Positions 26,659-37,185 of a stretch of 64,000 bases of DNA are shown piece by piece; the first letter of the stretch is position 1; every line of letters begins with the position of its first letter. Source of the stretch: Bacillus marasmi (GTDB lineage: Bacteria > Bacillota > Bacilli > Bacillales > Cytobacillaceae); assembly GCF_902168435.1 (NCBI RefSeq), contig NZ_LR656164.1, positions 124,001 to 188,000 on the forward strand, read 5' to 3'. The notes under the pieces are model-generated. The model made no database searches. It saw nothing but the letters and a program-made list of their open reading frames with translations, and was not told where the DNA came from. The translations under genes and the position numbers were made by a program.

Positions 26659-27039
26659 ATGTCGAGCCTTATAGCGAATGTGATTGCAGCAATCATTACA
26701 ATCCCCTTATTAGGTTATATTGTCGTGTTTTCTATTAGTAAACGTATTATGAAGAATCATCGTAGAGCTTTTCATATGGCGATTGATTGGAGTACAGTAT
26801 TTCTTATTTTTGCGGTTCACCATTTAATCATTGTCATTTGGGAACAGTCTTTTTTTTGGCTTCTTGCAATACTAATGATTATTGTGGCAAGTATTTTTGT
26901 TTTGCTTCATTGGAAAATGAAGAATGAAATATTGATTCTACCAATTTTAAAAGGTTTTTGGAGGATGAATTTTTTATTATTTTTTGTCGCGTATATATTT
27001 TTAATCACTTTTGGTTTGATTCAAAGATTGAGCAGTTAA
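26659..27039 (+). CDS. DUF3397 membrane protein
   Basis: A 126-residue membrane protein with four hydrophobic helices (about residues 5-27, 44-62, 67-85, 103-122). It matches the DUF3397 family found before bshC in Bacillus genomes. Conserved features are the basic loop SKRIMKNHRRAFHMAIDW between helices 1 and 2 and WKMKNEILILP. Its ATG follows the ylbQ stop with no gap, so it depends on the ylbQ transcript. Function unknown. Confidence 0.8.
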   Translation: MSSLIANVIAAIITIPLLGYIVVFSISKRIMKNHRRAFHMAIDWSTVFLIFAVHHLIIVIWEQSFFWLLAILMIIVASIFVLLHWKMKNEILILPILKGFWRMNFLLFFVAYIFLITFGLIQRLSS

Positions 27040-27147
27040 AGACTATGGAATCATGATAAAGTAGGCATAGTTTTTTCCTTTTCTATTGTGAAAATGCTAT
27101 ACTCATTAAGGAATTATTATTGTTGTTTAGAAAGGAAGTACAAGTAA

Positions 27148-28782
27148 ATGGAGATGTTAAATCTCTCGCTTCCGGCAAATAACCGGTTCGCAACAGAATA
27201 TTTGGCGCAAACGCCTGATATAATGCAATTGTTTCATTATCAATATCAAAAGCATGCTGATTATATAGATCGAGTAAACGAGTTAGCAGGTAGGAGCTTT
27301 GATAGGGATGCTGTAGCCGAGCATATCAAACAATTTATGGCTCAATTTCCTTCTTCCAATGCTGTGGAGCATTCCTTGGCTAAGCTTAGACAGCCAAATA
27401 GTGTCGTTGTTATTGGCGGGCAACAAGCAGGTGTCCTAACAGGTCCGCTTTACTCAGTCCATAAAGTAATCTCAATTATTGCACTTGCAAAGCAAAAGGA
27501 AGCAGAGTTAGGTATCCCTGTTATTCCAATTTTTTGGATTGCTGGAGAGGATCATGATTATGCTGAAGTAAATCATATTTTTGCAGAAAACGATCAAAAA
27601 ATCGAAAAAATTACTTATCCCCAAGTTGTATTAGAGAAAAAGATGGTGTCAGATATTATCCTTGATAAGGAACAATGTAATTTATGGGTTAAGAAGATTA
27701 TCGAATCATTTGGTGAGACAGAACACACTAAGGAACTATTAGATTTTACTTCTAGGGCAATTGAGAAATCATCGTCAATGGTTGACTTTTTTGCGCAAAT
27801 TATTATGGAAATGTTTAAGGATTTTGGCTTGTTAATTATTGATTCAGGAAATAAAGCGATTCGCAAGCTAGAGCAGGATTATTTTCAATCAATTATTAAT
27901 CATAGTCAATCGTTAACACAAGCCGTACTATCTCAACAAGAAGTCATCAAACGTTTAGGTTTTTCCAACACGATCGAGATGAAAGAAAATGCTGCCAATC
28001 TTTTTTATTATGACGAGAACACAAACTCGCGAAACTTACTAGAGTACGATCAGGAAACGAAGATGTTCATCGATAAAAATTATTCCATCCAATTTTCCTT
28101 GGCTGAATTGCTGGAGATTGCCAATGAAAAACCACATTTATTAAGTAATAATGTGGTCACTCGGCCCTTGACCCAAGAGTGGCTTTTCCCAACCATTGCC
28201 TTTATCGCAGGTCCAGGTGAAATTGCTTATTGGAGTGAGCTTAAACAGGTTTTTGAAATGTTTCAAATAAAGCTCCCGCCGATTGTACCTAGACTTAATA
28301 TTACCTTGCTTGAACGAACAATTGAGACTGATGCCATTGATTTAGGTCTTTCGATAGAGGAAGTGCTAAAAAATGGAGTTTCTTCATATAAGGATGAGTT
28401 TCTTCACTCCGTCAAGGATCCAGAGCTAGAACAGCACTTTTTGAAATTACGACAAGAGTTATCTGAGCATTACGAGGTTATTATTAAAAAAATTGAAGAG
28501 ATTGATCGCGGCCTTGACCCATTAATTAAGAAAAATGAACAGCTTATCCAAAAGCAAATTAAGTTTTTAGAGGATAAGGTTCACGATTCAATTTATCAAA
28601 AGCATGTGGTTAAGTTGAGGAAAATTGATCGGGTTGGTAACGCGCTCAAACCAAATGGTGCACCTCAGGAGCGTATTCTTAATCCGTATTACTTCATTAA
28701 TAAGTATGGCTTTGATTTGATTAAGCAATTGGTCGTACTTGATTATCAATTTGATGGGACGCATAAGCTCATTAAACTATAG
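27148..28782 (+). CDS. bshC: Bacillithiol biosynthesis cysteine-adding enzyme BshC
   Basis: Adds cysteine to glucosaminyl-malate in the last step of bacillithiol synthesis, the low-molecular-weight thiol of Bacillus. The 544-residue protein has the typical GGQQAGVLTGPLYSVHK near residue 90 and FWIAGEDHDYAEVNHIF near 130 (nucleotidyltransferase-like core). A long C-terminal coiled coil (about 425-490, DIRxDPLIKKNEQL-like) and the end LKPNGAPQERILNPYYF complete the family pattern. Start has AAAGGAAG 9 bases upstream. The stop TAG is immediately followed by repeat copy C. Confidence 0.95.
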   Translation: MEMLNLSLPANNRFATEYLAQTPDIMQLFHYQYQKHADYIDRVNELAGRSFDRDAVAEHIKQFMAQFPSSNAVEHSLAKLRQPNSVVVIGGQQAGVLTGPLYSVHKVISIIALAKQKEAELGIPVIPIFWIAGEDHDYAEVNHIFAENDQKIEKITYPQVVLEKKMVSDIILDKEQCNLWVKKIIESFGETEHTKELLDFTSRAIEKSSSMVDFFAQIIMEMFKDFGLLIIDSGNKAIRKLEQDYFQSIINHSQSLTQAVLSQQEVIKRLGFSNTIEMKENAANLFYYDENTNSRNLLEYDQETKMFIDKNYSIQFSLAELLEIANEKPHLLSNNVVTRPLTQEWLFPTIAFIAGPGEIAYWSELKQVFEMFQIKLPPIVPRLNITLLERTIETDAIDLGLSIEEVLKNGVSSYKDEFLHSVKDPELEQHFLKLRQELSEHYEVIIKKIEEIDRGLDPLIKKNEQLIQKQIKFLEDKVHDSIYQKHVVKLRKIDRVGNALKPNGAPQERILNPYYFINKYGFDLIKQLVVLDYQFDGTHKLIKL

Positions 28783-28962
28783 GCTGTGTTAAATATGGAT
28801 GTTGATTTCCGCTGCAGGCACTTCGCTTTCCATGGGGCTAACTGGGAGCCTCCTCGGCGCTTTGCGCCTGTGGGGTCTCCCATGCCAGCTACTCCTATAG
28901 GAGTCTTCGTGCCTTCCGCTTCAATCAACTTACCAAAAATCAACGCTATGCATTAACTCAAC
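28783..28962 (-). repeat. ~180-bp interspersed repeat, copy C (inverted)
   Basis: Inverted relative to copies A and B. Its left end GCTGTGTTAA begins at the base after the bshC stop codon; the right end is diverged (TTAACTCAAC). The GC-rich core GCCTCCTCGGCGCTTTGCGC and its partner blocks match the complement of A and B. Confidence 0.85.
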
Positions 28963-28974
28963 CAATTAATAAAA

Positions 28975-29008
28975 AGAGGACTAACTCTTAGGGAGTTAGT
29001 CCTTTTTT
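28975..29008 (+). terminator. Terminator downstream of bshC and repeat copy C
   Basis: AGGACTAACTC pairs with GAGTTAGTCCT over a 5-base loop, followed by six T. From here to 29272 the sequence is A+T-rich with no gene. Confidence 0.85.
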
Positions 29009-29272
29009 GTGAGGGTGGCTTTTGTTAAAAATCGACAATATTATGACGATGGTCTTGGGTATAAGAGCTTATTTTTAGTGAAAAAACAGTTAATTTAGAA
29101 AATCTTAGTTTTATTTGCTTTTTTATGGAGTTGTAGATTTCCAAAAAACATGAAAAAATCAGGGTTTTTTTAAGGTGAATCAATTTTTGTCGCAAGAAAA
29201 CAATAAAAACACTGTGGAAAAACGCATTGATAAAGAAGGGATTCACTACCATGTAGAGAATACTAAAAATAA

Positions 29273-29318
29273 GTGGAGAAAAGTGGGGGGATGTGGTAAA
29301 TTTAGATAGGAAAGTGGG
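29273..29318 (+). promoter_or_regulatory. MraZ operator: phased GTGG repeats
   Basis: GTGG occurs at 29273, 29283 and 29293, exactly ten bases apart (GTGGAG-AAAA-GTGGGG-GGAT-GTGG), with a fourth at 29314, just before the mraZ start. MraZ proteins of other bacteria bind short GTGG-type direct repeats at about ten-base spacing upstream of their own gene, so this is the likely autoregulatory site of the dcw cluster. Confidence 0.75.
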
Positions 29319-29328
29319 GGTAGTGCAT

Positions 29329-29760
29329 ATGTTCATGGGTGAGTATCATCATAACGTTGACAACAAAGGCCGTTTGATAGTCCCTGCTAAGTTTCGTGAT
29401 GATCTTGGCGAGAACTTTATTTTAACACGCGGACTCGATCAATGTTTATTTGGATACCCACTTAATGAATGGGAACTACTGGAAGAAAAGCTAAAAGGGC
29501 TTCCACTTACAAAAAAGGATGCTCGAGCTTTTACCCGATTTTTCTTTTCTGGTGCCACAGAATGTGAGCTAGATAAACAAGGTAGGATTAATATTTCCGC
29601 CCCATTGCTTCAATATGCAAACTTAGAAAAAGAATGTGTCGTTCTTGGAGTTTCTAATCGAATTGAAATTTGGAGCAAGGCACTTTGGGAAGAATACTTC
29701 TTAAAGTCCGAGGAGTCTTTTGCAGAAATTGCAGAAAATATGATCGGGTTTGATATTTAA
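29329..29760 (+). CDS. mraZ: Transcriptional regulator MraZ
   Basis: DNA-binding regulator of the division and cell wall cluster, forming ring-shaped oligomers of paired AbrB-like (SpoVT/AbrB) domains. The 143 residues start [15 protein letters not shown], with the two DxxGR signatures [13 protein letters not shown] (near 13) and [13 protein letters not shown] (near 84). The ATG at 29329 gives the standard family start; an earlier in-frame GTG at 29293 lies inside the GTGG repeats and is rejected. First gene of the dcw transcription unit. Confidence 0.96.
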   Translation: MFMGEYHHNVDNKGRLIVPAKFRDDLGENFILTRGLDQCLFGYPLNEWELLEEKLKGLPLTKKDARAFTRFFFSGATECELDKQGRINISAPLLQYANLEKECVVLGVSNRIEIWSKALWEEYFLKSEESFAEIAENMIGFDI

Positions 29761-29803
29761 CCTCTCCAGAAGAGATTCATTAGAAAGGTGGAATGGAAAT
29801 TTG

Positions 29804-30742
29804 ATGTTTGAACACACAACAGTATTGCTGCACGAAGCAGTTGACGGATTAAACATACAACCAGATGGGATTTATGTAGACTGTACATTAGGCGGTGCTG
29901 GTCATAGTGAACTCATTCTTTCAAAGCTATCAGCTAAGGGAAGATTGTACGCCTTTGACCAGGATGAAATTGCAATTGCCCACGCCAAGGAAAAATTGGC
30001 AAAGTATGAAGATAGGCTAACTATTATTAAAAGTAATTTTTCCAACCTCAAAGAAGAGTTATTGACTTATGGTGTCACTCATGTTGATGGAGTTTTATAC
30101 GATTTAGGAGTTTCATCCCCACAATTAGACACTCCTGAACGAGGCTTTAGCTATCATCATGATGCCCCTTTAGACATGCGAATGGACAAACAATCCACAA
30201 TTTCAGCCTATGATGTAGTGAACTCATGGCGTTATGAAGATTTAGTCCGCATTTTCTTCCAATACGGTGAGGAAAAATTCTCTAAACAAATTGCCCGAAA
30301 AATTGAAGCGGCCCGTGAGCAGAGACCAATCGAAACTACGTTTGAATTGGTTGAGCTTATTAAAGAAGCCATTCCTGCACCGGCAAGGAGAAAAGGTGGA
30401 CACCCCGCGAAAAGAATTTTCCAAGCAATTCGAATTGCAGTCAATGATGAACTAGGCGTATTTGAAAAATCTCTTCAGGATGCGATTTCGCTATTAAACC
30501 CTAGCGGTCGAATCAGCGTGATTACCTTCCATTCTTTAGAGGATCGGATTTGTAAGGTTGCATTCAAAAAAGCGAGTGACTTACCAAGTTTACCTCCTGG
30601 TTTACCGATGATTCCAAAAGAATTTGAACCGGAGCTCAAGCTTATTACGAGAAAGCCAATATTACCATCAGATGCTGAGCTTGAAGCAAATAATCGAGCT
30701 AGATCGGCAAAATTACGCATAGCAGAGAAAAATAAAAAATAA
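29804..30742 (+). CDS. rsmH: 16S rRNA (cytosine1402-N4)-methyltransferase RsmH
   Basis: SAM-dependent methyltransferase that modifies C1402 in the decoding centre of 16S rRNA. The 312 residues carry the SAM loop [15 protein letters not shown] near 26, the acidic partner FDQDEIAI near 52, [10 protein letters not shown] near 102 and the C-terminal [16 protein letters not shown] 29804 gives the family start MFEHTTVLL, with AAAGGTGG upstream. It follows mraZ by 43 bases, the conserved dcw order. Confidence 0.96.
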   Translation: MFEHTTVLLHEAVDGLNIQPDGIYVDCTLGGAGHSELILSKLSAKGRLYAFDQDEIAIAHAKEKLAKYEDRLTIIKSNFSNLKEELLTYGVTHVDGVLYDLGVSSPQLDTPERGFSYHHDAPLDMRMDKQSTISAYDVVNSWRYEDLVRIFFQYGEEKFSKQIARKIEAAREQRPIETTFELVELIKEAIPAPARRKGGHPAKRIFQAIRIAVNDELGVFEKSLQDAISLLNPSGRISVITFHSLEDRICKVAFKKASDLPSLPPGLPMIPKEFEPELKLITRKPILPSDAELEANNRARSAKLRIAEKNKK

Positions 30743-30768
30743 TTATATACATTTCGGGAGGGAAGTAA

Positions 30769-31122
30769 ATGAGTAACTTAGCCAAAAAGCTGCAGCAGGA
30801 GTCACAAAAAAGAACCATACAAAAAACAAAAACTGCGGTTGAGAGAAATGCTTTGTTTTCCCCTGGAGAAAAAATATTAGCCTTGCTGTTTGGAGCCTGT
30901 ATTTGTATTGGTTCCGTTCAGATTGTCACAAATGCAGCTGAAATTTATCAAGTAAACAAGGGAATACAAGATGTGGAAGCGAAAATCCAAGAGCAGCAAA
31001 AGGTGAACGGTGATTTGACTGTTCAAGTGGCGGAATTAAGCACATATGAGCGGATTTGGGCAATCGCAACTAAAGAGTTGGGTTTACAATTAAACGACAA
31101 TGTTAAGGTTGTGCAAGAATAA
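30769..31122 (+). CDS. ftsL: Cell division protein FtsL
   Basis: Bitopic membrane protein of the divisome that binds DivIC and DivIB and activates the septal synthase. The 117 residues have a basic cytoplasmic N-terminus (about 1-38), one transmembrane helix (ILALLFGACICIGSVQIV), and an extracytoplasmic leucine-zipper-like coiled coil (about 62-100). Start with GGGAGG seven bases upstream. Its stop overlaps the pbpB start (TAATG), so FtsL and its PBP partner are translationally coupled. Confidence 0.93.
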   Translation: MSNLAKKLQQESQKRTIQKTKTAVERNALFSPGEKILALLFGACICIGSVQIVTNAAEIYQVNKGIQDVEAKIQEQQKVNGDLTVQVAELSTYERIWAIATKELGLQLNDNVKVVQE

Positions 31123-33344
31123 TGCTTAGAAAACAACCCAATATGAATCGGGGAGCAGCGATATTATTTGTAATATTTTGCCTGCTCTTTTTTGTCTTAC
31201 TTTTCCATTACATTACTATTCAAGTGTCTGGTGAAGCGAAGGGTGAATCTTTAGCAGCAAAAGCCCAACAGAAATATACAAAAGAAAGAGTCATCGAAGC
31301 CTCAAGAGGGACGATTTATGACCGGAATGAGGAAGCGATTGCCAAGGATACGACTTCCTATACAGTCGTTGCCATTTTGGATCCTAACATGACAAACGAT
31401 CCGAAAAAGCCAAAGCATGTTGTTGATAAAAAAATGACTGCTGAAAAGCTTGCCAAGATACTTCCGATAAGTAAAAGCGACATTTTGGAAGCATTAAGCA
31501 AAAAGGGAAGATTTCAAGTAGAATTTGGGACAGCTGGCCGGGACATTTCTCATCAAATGAAGACAGATATAGAAGCCCTTAAGTTGCCCGGCATTACGTT
31601 TATTCGTGATAAAAAACGATTTTATCCAAATGGAGTGTTCGCCTCACATTTAGTTGGCTTCGTTGAGAAAAAAGAAAACAAAAATGGGTCTAGCACAACA
31701 GTTGGAACGTTAGGGGTTGAAAGTACATTAAATGATGTTTTGACTGGGAAAAATGGAACCTTGAACTATGAAAGCGACCTTTGGGGCTATCTACTACCAG
31801 ATGGGGAAGAGAAAGTTATCCCTGCACAAAATGGGGACGATGTATTCCTAACGATTGATAAAAAAATTCAAACGTTTCTAGAAGATGCGATGAACAAGGT
31901 TGATGAAGAATATAGACCAAAAAAAATCATTGCTGTTGTGGCAGATCCTAAAACCGGTGAAATTTTGGCGATGGGACAACGTCCAACCTTTCATCCTAAA
32001 ACAAGAGAAGGAATCGAAAATAGTTGGCATAATGAGGTAATTGAAAACTCTTTCGAACCTGGATCAACGATGAAAATTTTCACATTAGCTGCCGCAATTC
32101 AAGAAGGCGTTTTTAACCCGAATGAAGCCTACCAATCAGGATCTTATAAAGTAACACCGAATTCAAAGGCAATTCGAGACCATAACGGCAGTGGTTGGGG
32201 AACCATTTCATATCTTGAAGGAGTTCAACGATCATCAAACGTGGCATTTGCCAGAATTGCAAATGAAAAAATTGGATTTGAGCGATATCGTGAATATTTA
32301 ACTAAATTTGGCTTTGACGAACCTACTGGAATAGATTTGCCAAATGAAACCTCTGGTAAAATTGTCTATCAGTATCCGATTGATAAAATCACGACATCTT
32401 TTGGACAAGGCTCAGCAATTACGCCAATTCAGCAAATTCAAGCAGCTACAGCAGTTGCTAATAATGGGAAAATGATGCAGCCATATGTCGTAAGTAAAAT
32501 CGTAGATTCTAATACTGGTAAAATAATTAAAAGCGGTCAGCCGAAAGTAGCAGGAACACCTATTTCAGCTGAAACGGCTAAGGAAGTTCGTGACATATTA
32601 GAAACGGTCATTACCTCTCCAAAGGGGACGGGAAGTCGTTATAAAATTGACGGGTATAGTGTTGCTGGTAAAACGGGAACAGCCCAGATTCCGGGAGAGA
32701 GGGGTTATTTAACGGGAGCCTCAAACTACATCTTCTCTTTCCTAGGAATGGCACCAAAGGATGATCCAGAGCTGATTGTTTATGTTGCTGTGCAGCAGCC
32801 TGAATTAAAAAGCTATTTTGATGGGTCATTACCTGTCTCAATGATTTTTAATTCTGTTATGAAAAACAGCCTTCAATATTTAAATATTAAACCAGCGTCA
32901 ATGGAAAAGGCCAAAACGAACAAATTGCCCGATTTAACAGCAACTTCGATTGACCATGCCTTGCAGGAGGTTAGTAAAAAGGGACTCGATGCAATTGTTA
33001 TTGGTAATGGTGACACTGTTTTGGAGCAATATCCAGCTAAAAACACAGACGTTCTTGAAGGAGAAAAGGTGATTTTAAAAACAAATGGTGAGCTAATAAT
33101 GCCTGATTTATCAGGTTGGTCTCGCCGTGAAGTGATGACACTTGCAAAAATGGCTGATTTAAAGCTAACCGTAACTGGAAATGGATTTGCGGTCGGACAA
33201 AATATTGCCCAGGGAACTCTTATAGCTAAAGATAGTTATTTAATTGTTGAGTGTAAAACACCTGCTGAAATCCAAAAGGATATGGAAGAGAAACAAAACA
33301 AAGACGAAAAAACGAATGAGGGAGAAGAAGAGGTTCATGATTGA
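31122..33344 (+). CDS. pbpB: Septal transpeptidase PBP2B
   Basis: Class B penicillin-binding protein that cross-links septal peptidoglycan. The 740-residue protein has an N-terminal membrane helix, a pedestal dimerisation domain, a transpeptidase domain with the active-site STMK in EPGSTMKIFT near 315, SSN near 370 and KTG in AGKTGTAQ near 515, and two C-terminal PASTA domains (about 595-715). The end is Glu/Lys-rich. It overlaps ftsL by one base. A hairpin overlapping its stop may separate it from spoVD. Confidence 0.97.
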   Translation: MLRKQPNMNRGAAILFVIFCLLFFVLLFHYITIQVSGEAKGESLAAKAQQKYTKERVIEASRGTIYDRNEEAIAKDTTSYTVVAILDPNMTNDPKKPKHVVDKKMTAEKLAKILPISKSDILEALSKKGRFQVEFGTAGRDISHQMKTDIEALKLPGITFIRDKKRFYPNGVFASHLVGFVEKKENKNGSSTTVGTLGVESTLNDVLTGKNGTLNYESDLWGYLLPDGEEKVIPAQNGDDVFLTIDKKIQTFLEDAMNKVDEEYRPKKIIAVVADPKTGEILAMGQRPTFHPKTREGIENSWHNEVIENSFEPGSTMKIFTLAAAIQEGVFNPNEAYQSGSYKVTPNSKAIRDHNGSGWGTISYLEGVQRSSNVAFARIANEKIGFERYREYLTKFGFDEPTGIDLPNETSGKIVYQYPIDKITTSFGQGSAITPIQQIQAATAVANNGKMMQPYVVSKIVDSNTGKIIKSGQPKVAGTPISAETAKEVRDILETVITSPKGTGSRYKIDGYSVAGKTGTAQIPGERGYLTGASNYIFSFLGMAPKDDPELIVYVAVQQPELKSYFDGSLPVSMIFNSVMKNSLQYLNIKPASMEKAKTNKLPDLTATSIDHALQEVSKKGLDAIVIGNGDTVLEQYPAKNTDVLEGEKVILKTNGELIMPDLSGWSRREVMTLAKMADLKLTVTGNGFAVGQNIAQGTLIAKDSYLIVECKTPAEIQKDMEEKQNKDEKTNEGEEEVHD

Positions 33345-33360
33345 GCCTCTTCGTTCTATT
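33327..33360 (+). terminator. Possible terminator at the end of pbpB
   Basis: GAAGAGG pairs with CCTCTTC around the pbpB stop codon, followed by a short T-rich stretch. It would separate vegetative pbpB from sporulation-specific spoVD. Confidence 0.55.
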
Positions 33361-33487
33361 TAATGATGTACAAGCATATAAATGAACGAGCCTAATTTGG
33401 AATGGACGAATTCTCCAAGCCTATGCACGGTAGAGTCTTTGGTTAGAGATGAAGTCCGATTGAAGGAGAAGGGAGTTTCGTTCATAA

Positions 33488-35506
33488 ATGCGTGTATCTC
33501 AAGTAACCGTTCGAAAAAGATTAGCTATCGCCCTTATTGTTGGTCTTGCCATCTTCTTAGTGATTGATTTAAGGCTCGGTTATGTTCAGTTTTTTTTAGG
33601 TGAAATATTGACGGATCGAGCAAAGGATTCGTGGAGTCGAAATATCCCATTTGAACCAAAACGAGGAGAAATTATTGATCGTAATGGAGTAGAGCTCGCT
33701 ACTAATGTGAGTTCCCCTACTGTATATGTTGTCCCTCGTCAAATTGTTGACCCGGAAAAAACAGCAGAAACATTAGCCGCCGCCTTAAATATGTCCAAGG
33801 AGAAGGCGTATCAGCATATTACAAAAAAAACATCGATAGAGCGGATTCCCGAGGGGCGAAAAATATCTCACGAAAAAGCTAAGGAAATCCGTTCGCTAGG
33901 TTTAAAAGGAGTTTATATCGGCGAGGACTCAAAACGACATTATCCTTTCGGTACGTACTTGTCTCATGTATTAGGCTTTGCAGGTGCAGATAACCAAGGT
34001 TTAATGGGTTTAGAGCTTTTTTATGATAAAGAATTAAATGGAGAAAAGGGATCAGTAAAATTTTATGCAGATGCAAAAGGTAAGCGGATGAATGATATGG
34101 CGGATGACTATCAACCGCCTGAGGATGGTCTTGATTTAAAATTAACTATTGATACAAAAGTTCAAACCGTACTTGAACGGGAAATGGAAATAGCTGAAAC
34201 AACCTACCAGCCAGAAGGGATTATTGCGATAGCGATGAATCCGAATACTGGAGAAATTCTCGGGATGTCAAGTCGGCCAAGCTTTGATCCTGCAAATTTT
34301 AAAAATGTTCCCCAGGAAATTTATAATCGTAATTTACCTGTTTGGAGTACGTACGAGCCAGGATCAACCTTTAAGATTATCACTTTAGCAGCAGCCTTAC
34401 AAGAAGGTAAGGTGGATTTAGAGAAGGAACATTTTCATGATCCGGGGTTTGTTGAAGTTGGTGGTTCGCGGCTCAGATGTTGGAAGCGTGGCGGACATGG
34501 AGACCAGACTTTCCTTGAGGTTGTCCAAAACTCATGTAATCCGGGCTTTGTTGAATTAGGTCAAAGATTGGGGAAGGACACATTGTTTAAGTACATTAAG
34601 AATTTTGGTTTTGGTCAAAAATCAGGTATTGATTTACAAGGTGAAGGTACCGGGATTCTATTTAATTTGAAAAATGTCGGACCTGTTGAACTGGCGACAA
34701 CGGCATTTGGTCAAGGGGTATCGGTAACGCCGATTCAACAGGTTGCAGCCATTTCCGCTGCAATCAACGGGGGAACACTTTATACTCCTTATATAGCCAA
34801 GGAATTAGTCGATCCTGAAACTGGAGAAATTGTTATGAAGAAAACGCCAGTCGCCAAACGAAACGTTATTTCCAAGGAAACGTCTGAGAAAGTAAGATAT
34901 GCGCTTGAAAATGTTGTCGCGCAAGGATCGGGTGGTAAAGCGTTTGTTGATGGCTATCGTGTTGGTGGTAAAACGGGAACTGCACAAAAAGCGCAAAATG
35001 GACGCTATTTAGAAAATAATCATATTGTGTCCTTTATTGGCTTTGCCCCTGCTGACGACCCGCAAATTGTCGTGTATGTTGCGGTAGATAACCCAAAAGG
35101 TACAGTTCAATTTGGTAGCCAGGTATCTGCGCCTATTGTTGGGAATATTATGAAGGATGTTCTACCTGTGCTTGGGGTTGAGCCACGCAAGCAGCAAATT
35201 AATAAAAAACAAGCTTTTGGTGACGTTCCGATGATTGAGGTTCCAGATGTTGTTGGTTTTAAAAAGCACGAGCTTCGCGAATTGTTCATTAATTTGAAAA
35301 TCGATTCAAATGGTGAAGGTGATACAGTTGTAAAACAATCGCCTCAGCCAGGCGTCAAAATAAAAGAAGGATCGACCATCAGGCTTTATTTTTCAAATGG
35401 TGAGTCCGACAAAAAAACTGATGATAAGCAAGAAAAGGAAAAGGCTTCCGAAAAATCAACAAAAGAAGCAAAGAAGAAAAACGCTAAAGATAAAAAAGAA
35501 GATTAA
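33488..35506 (+). CDS. spoVD: Sporulation-specific class B PBP SpoVD
   Basis: Transpeptidase needed for spore cortex peptidoglycan, acting with the glycosyltransferase SpoVE in the mother cell. The 672 residues have an N-terminal helix, a dimerisation domain, active-site STFK in YEPGSTFKIIT near 294, SCN near 347, KTG in GGKTGTAQK near 498, and one C-terminal PASTA domain (about 580-640), followed by a Lys/Glu-rich tail. Paralogue of the upstream pbpB, which has two PASTA domains. It has a 143-base upstream gap in which a sigma-E promoter is expected but not clearly readable. Confidence 0.96.
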   Translation: MRVSQVTVRKRLAIALIVGLAIFLVIDLRLGYVQFFLGEILTDRAKDSWSRNIPFEPKRGEIIDRNGVELATNVSSPTVYVVPRQIVDPEKTAETLAAALNMSKEKAYQHITKKTSIERIPEGRKISHEKAKEIRSLGLKGVYIGEDSKRHYPFGTYLSHVLGFAGADNQGLMGLELFYDKELNGEKGSVKFYADAKGKRMNDMADDYQPPEDGLDLKLTIDTKVQTVLEREMEIAETTYQPEGIIAIAMNPNTGEILGMSSRPSFDPANFKNVPQEIYNRNLPVWSTYEPGSTFKIITLAAALQEGKVDLEKEHFHDPGFVEVGGSRLRCWKRGGHGDQTFLEVVQNSCNPGFVELGQRLGKDTLFKYIKNFGFGQKSGIDLQGEGTGILFNLKNVGPVELATTAFGQGVSVTPIQQVAAISAAINGGTLYTPYIAKELVDPETGEIVMKKTPVAKRNVISKETSEKVRYALENVVAQGSGGKAFVDGYRVGGKTGTAQKAQNGRYLENNHIVSFIGFAPADDPQIVVYVAVDNPKGTVQFGSQVSAPIVGNIMKDVLPVLGVEPRKQQINKKQAFGDVPMIEVPDVVGFKKHELRELFINLKIDSNGEGDTVVKQSPQPGVKIKEGSTIRLYFSNGESDKKTDDKQEKEKASEKSTKEAKKKNAKDKKED

Positions 35507-35515
35507 CAAACAGAT

Positions 35516-35550
35516 GAGGCGGCAAAAGGGTCATTCGCCGCCTCTTTTTT
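35516..35550 (+). terminator. Terminator after spoVD
   Basis: GAGGCGGC pairs with GCCGCCTC around a 13-base loop, followed by six T. Confidence 0.88.
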
Positions 35551-35721
35551 ATTTATTCACCTTTTTTCAACCGAAAATTTCTTGTAGGTCGTGGCTTAAT
35601 TAACCGTAATCGTGTAAAATAAAACCGCTATATTGTTAACAATGACTCTTTTTTACAAGAGCAATTCACAGTCAAATATTATACGCTAGCTTCAGCTTTT
35701 GGATGAGAGGATATGATACAA

Positions 35722-37185
35722 ATGAAACTACATACATTGCTCCAGCATTTACATCAGCTGCAACTGTTTGATTTTCCAGATGTTGAGATTACTACAATCG
35801 AAAATGATAATCGCAAGGTTCAACAAGGCAGCTTGTTTGTGTGTATTAAAGGTTATACAGTGGATGGGCATCAGTTTGCTCATGCTGCAGTTCAAAATGG
35901 GGCAGTCGCAATACTAGCGGAAAAACCACTGGATTTACCTGTACCAGTTATTGTCGTGAAAAATACCGTGCGGGCCATGGCTGTACTAGGAGATGCCTTT
36001 TATCATCACCCTACACAAAGATTGCATTTAATTGGAATCACCGGAACGAATGGAAAAACAACAACCAGTCACTTAATTGAAAAAATCATGACGGATAACG
36101 GTAAAAAAACTGGTTTGATAGGCACCATGTATACTAAGATTGGCAACACGGTGTATGAGACGAAAAATACTACACCGGAAAGTCTGACGCTGCAAAAGTT
36201 ATTTAAACAGATGGTTGATGAGCAGGTTGAAGTAGCGGTGATGGAGGTTTCCTCCCATGCATTAGACTTAGGCCGTGTTCATGGCTGTGATTATGATACT
36301 GCAGTGTTTACTAATTTAACGCAGGATCACCTTGATTATCACCAAACGATGGATGAATATAAACGAGCAAAAGGATTGCTATTTTCACAACTAGGAAATG
36401 CGTTTTCGGATAAAGCGCCAAAGTTTGCTATTTTAAATGTCGATGATGAAGCGGCTCAAGTTTACGAGAGATCAACAGCGGCACATATACTATCGTATGG
36501 AATTGATCATCCAGCTGATATCAGTGCACGGAACATTTCGATGAATGCAAGTGGGACGTCATTTGAATTAGTGACGCCACTTGGAACTGAAAAAATAACG
36601 ATGAAGCTAGTTGGAAAGTTTAATATTTACAATGTGCTAGCAAGTATCGCAGTAGGACTTGTCTATGGTGTTCCGCTGCATCAAATTATTCAATCAATCG
36701 AAGCTGTCCAAGGGGTTTCCGGAAGAATGGAACTGGTTGACGAAGGGCAGTCTTACGCCGTAATTGTTGATTATGCACATACACCCGATAGCTTGGAAAA
36801 TGTCCTGAAAACAATTAGACAATTTGCTAAAGAGAGGATATTTGTGATTGTAGGCTGTGGTGGTGACCGTGACCGTACAAAACGTCCGCTAATGGCAAAA
36901 ATTGCGGTGCAATATGGAACTGATCCCATTTTTACTTCAGATAATCCTCGAAGTGAGGATCCACGAGAAATCCTTAATGACATGGAAGCTGGGGTCAACG
37001 GCGAACAATATCAGGTTATCGTTGATAGAAGAGAAGCGATTCATCATGCAATCAATGAGGCAAAGTCAGGTGATATCATATTAATTGCGGGTAAAGGACA
37101 TGAAACTTATCAGCAAATCGGAAATCAAATTCTCTCCTTTGATGATCGTCTAGTGGCGAGAGAGGCTATAAAGGGGGAAGGTTAA
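35722..37185 (+). CDS. murE: UDP-MurNAc-L-Ala-D-Glu: meso-diaminopimelate ligase
   Basis: Adds the third stem-peptide residue to the cytosolic peptidoglycan precursor. The 487 residues show the N-terminal UDP-binding domain ([21 protein letters not shown] near 35), the ATP loop [14 protein letters not shown] near 105, the carbamylated-Lys region and the DNPR motif in [13 protein letters not shown] near 405, which selects meso-diaminopimelate. ATG 35722 is preferred, giving [10 protein letters not shown] as in relatives, with GAGAGG about ten bases upstream. The stop overlaps the next gene by one base (TAATG). Confidence 0.96.
   Translation: MKLHTLLQHLHQLQLFDFPDVEITTIENDNRKVQQGSLFVCIKGYTVDGHQFAHAAVQNGAVAILAEKPLDLPVPVIVVKNTVRAMAVLGDAFYHHPTQRLHLIGITGTNGKTTTSHLIEKIMTDNGKKTGLIGTMYTKIGNTVYETKNTTPESLTLQKLFKQMVDEQVEVAVMEVSSHALDLGRVHGCDYDTAVFTNLTQDHLDYHQTMDEYKRAKGLLFSQLGNAFSDKAPKFAILNVDDEAAQVYERSTAAHILSYGIDHPADISARNISMNASGTSFELVTPLGTEKITMKLVGKFNIYNVLASIAVGLVYGVPLHQIIQSIEAVQGVSGRMELVDEGQSYAVIVDYAHTPDSLENVLKTIRQFAKERIFVIVGCGGDRDRTKRPLMAKIAVQYGTDPIFTSDNPRSEDPREILNDMEAGVNGEQYQVIVDRREAIHHAINEAKSGDIILIAGKGHETYQQIGNQILSFDDRLVAREAIKGEG

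Noticed and set aside
29293-29328. Longer MraZ starting at GTG 29293
   Set aside because: That GTG is part of the phased operator repeats, and the family start MFMGEY lies at 29329.
33382-33567. 61-codon ORF overlapping the spoVD start
   Set aside because: It overlaps spoVD by 80 bases in another frame, has no ribosome site and no recognisable protein pattern.
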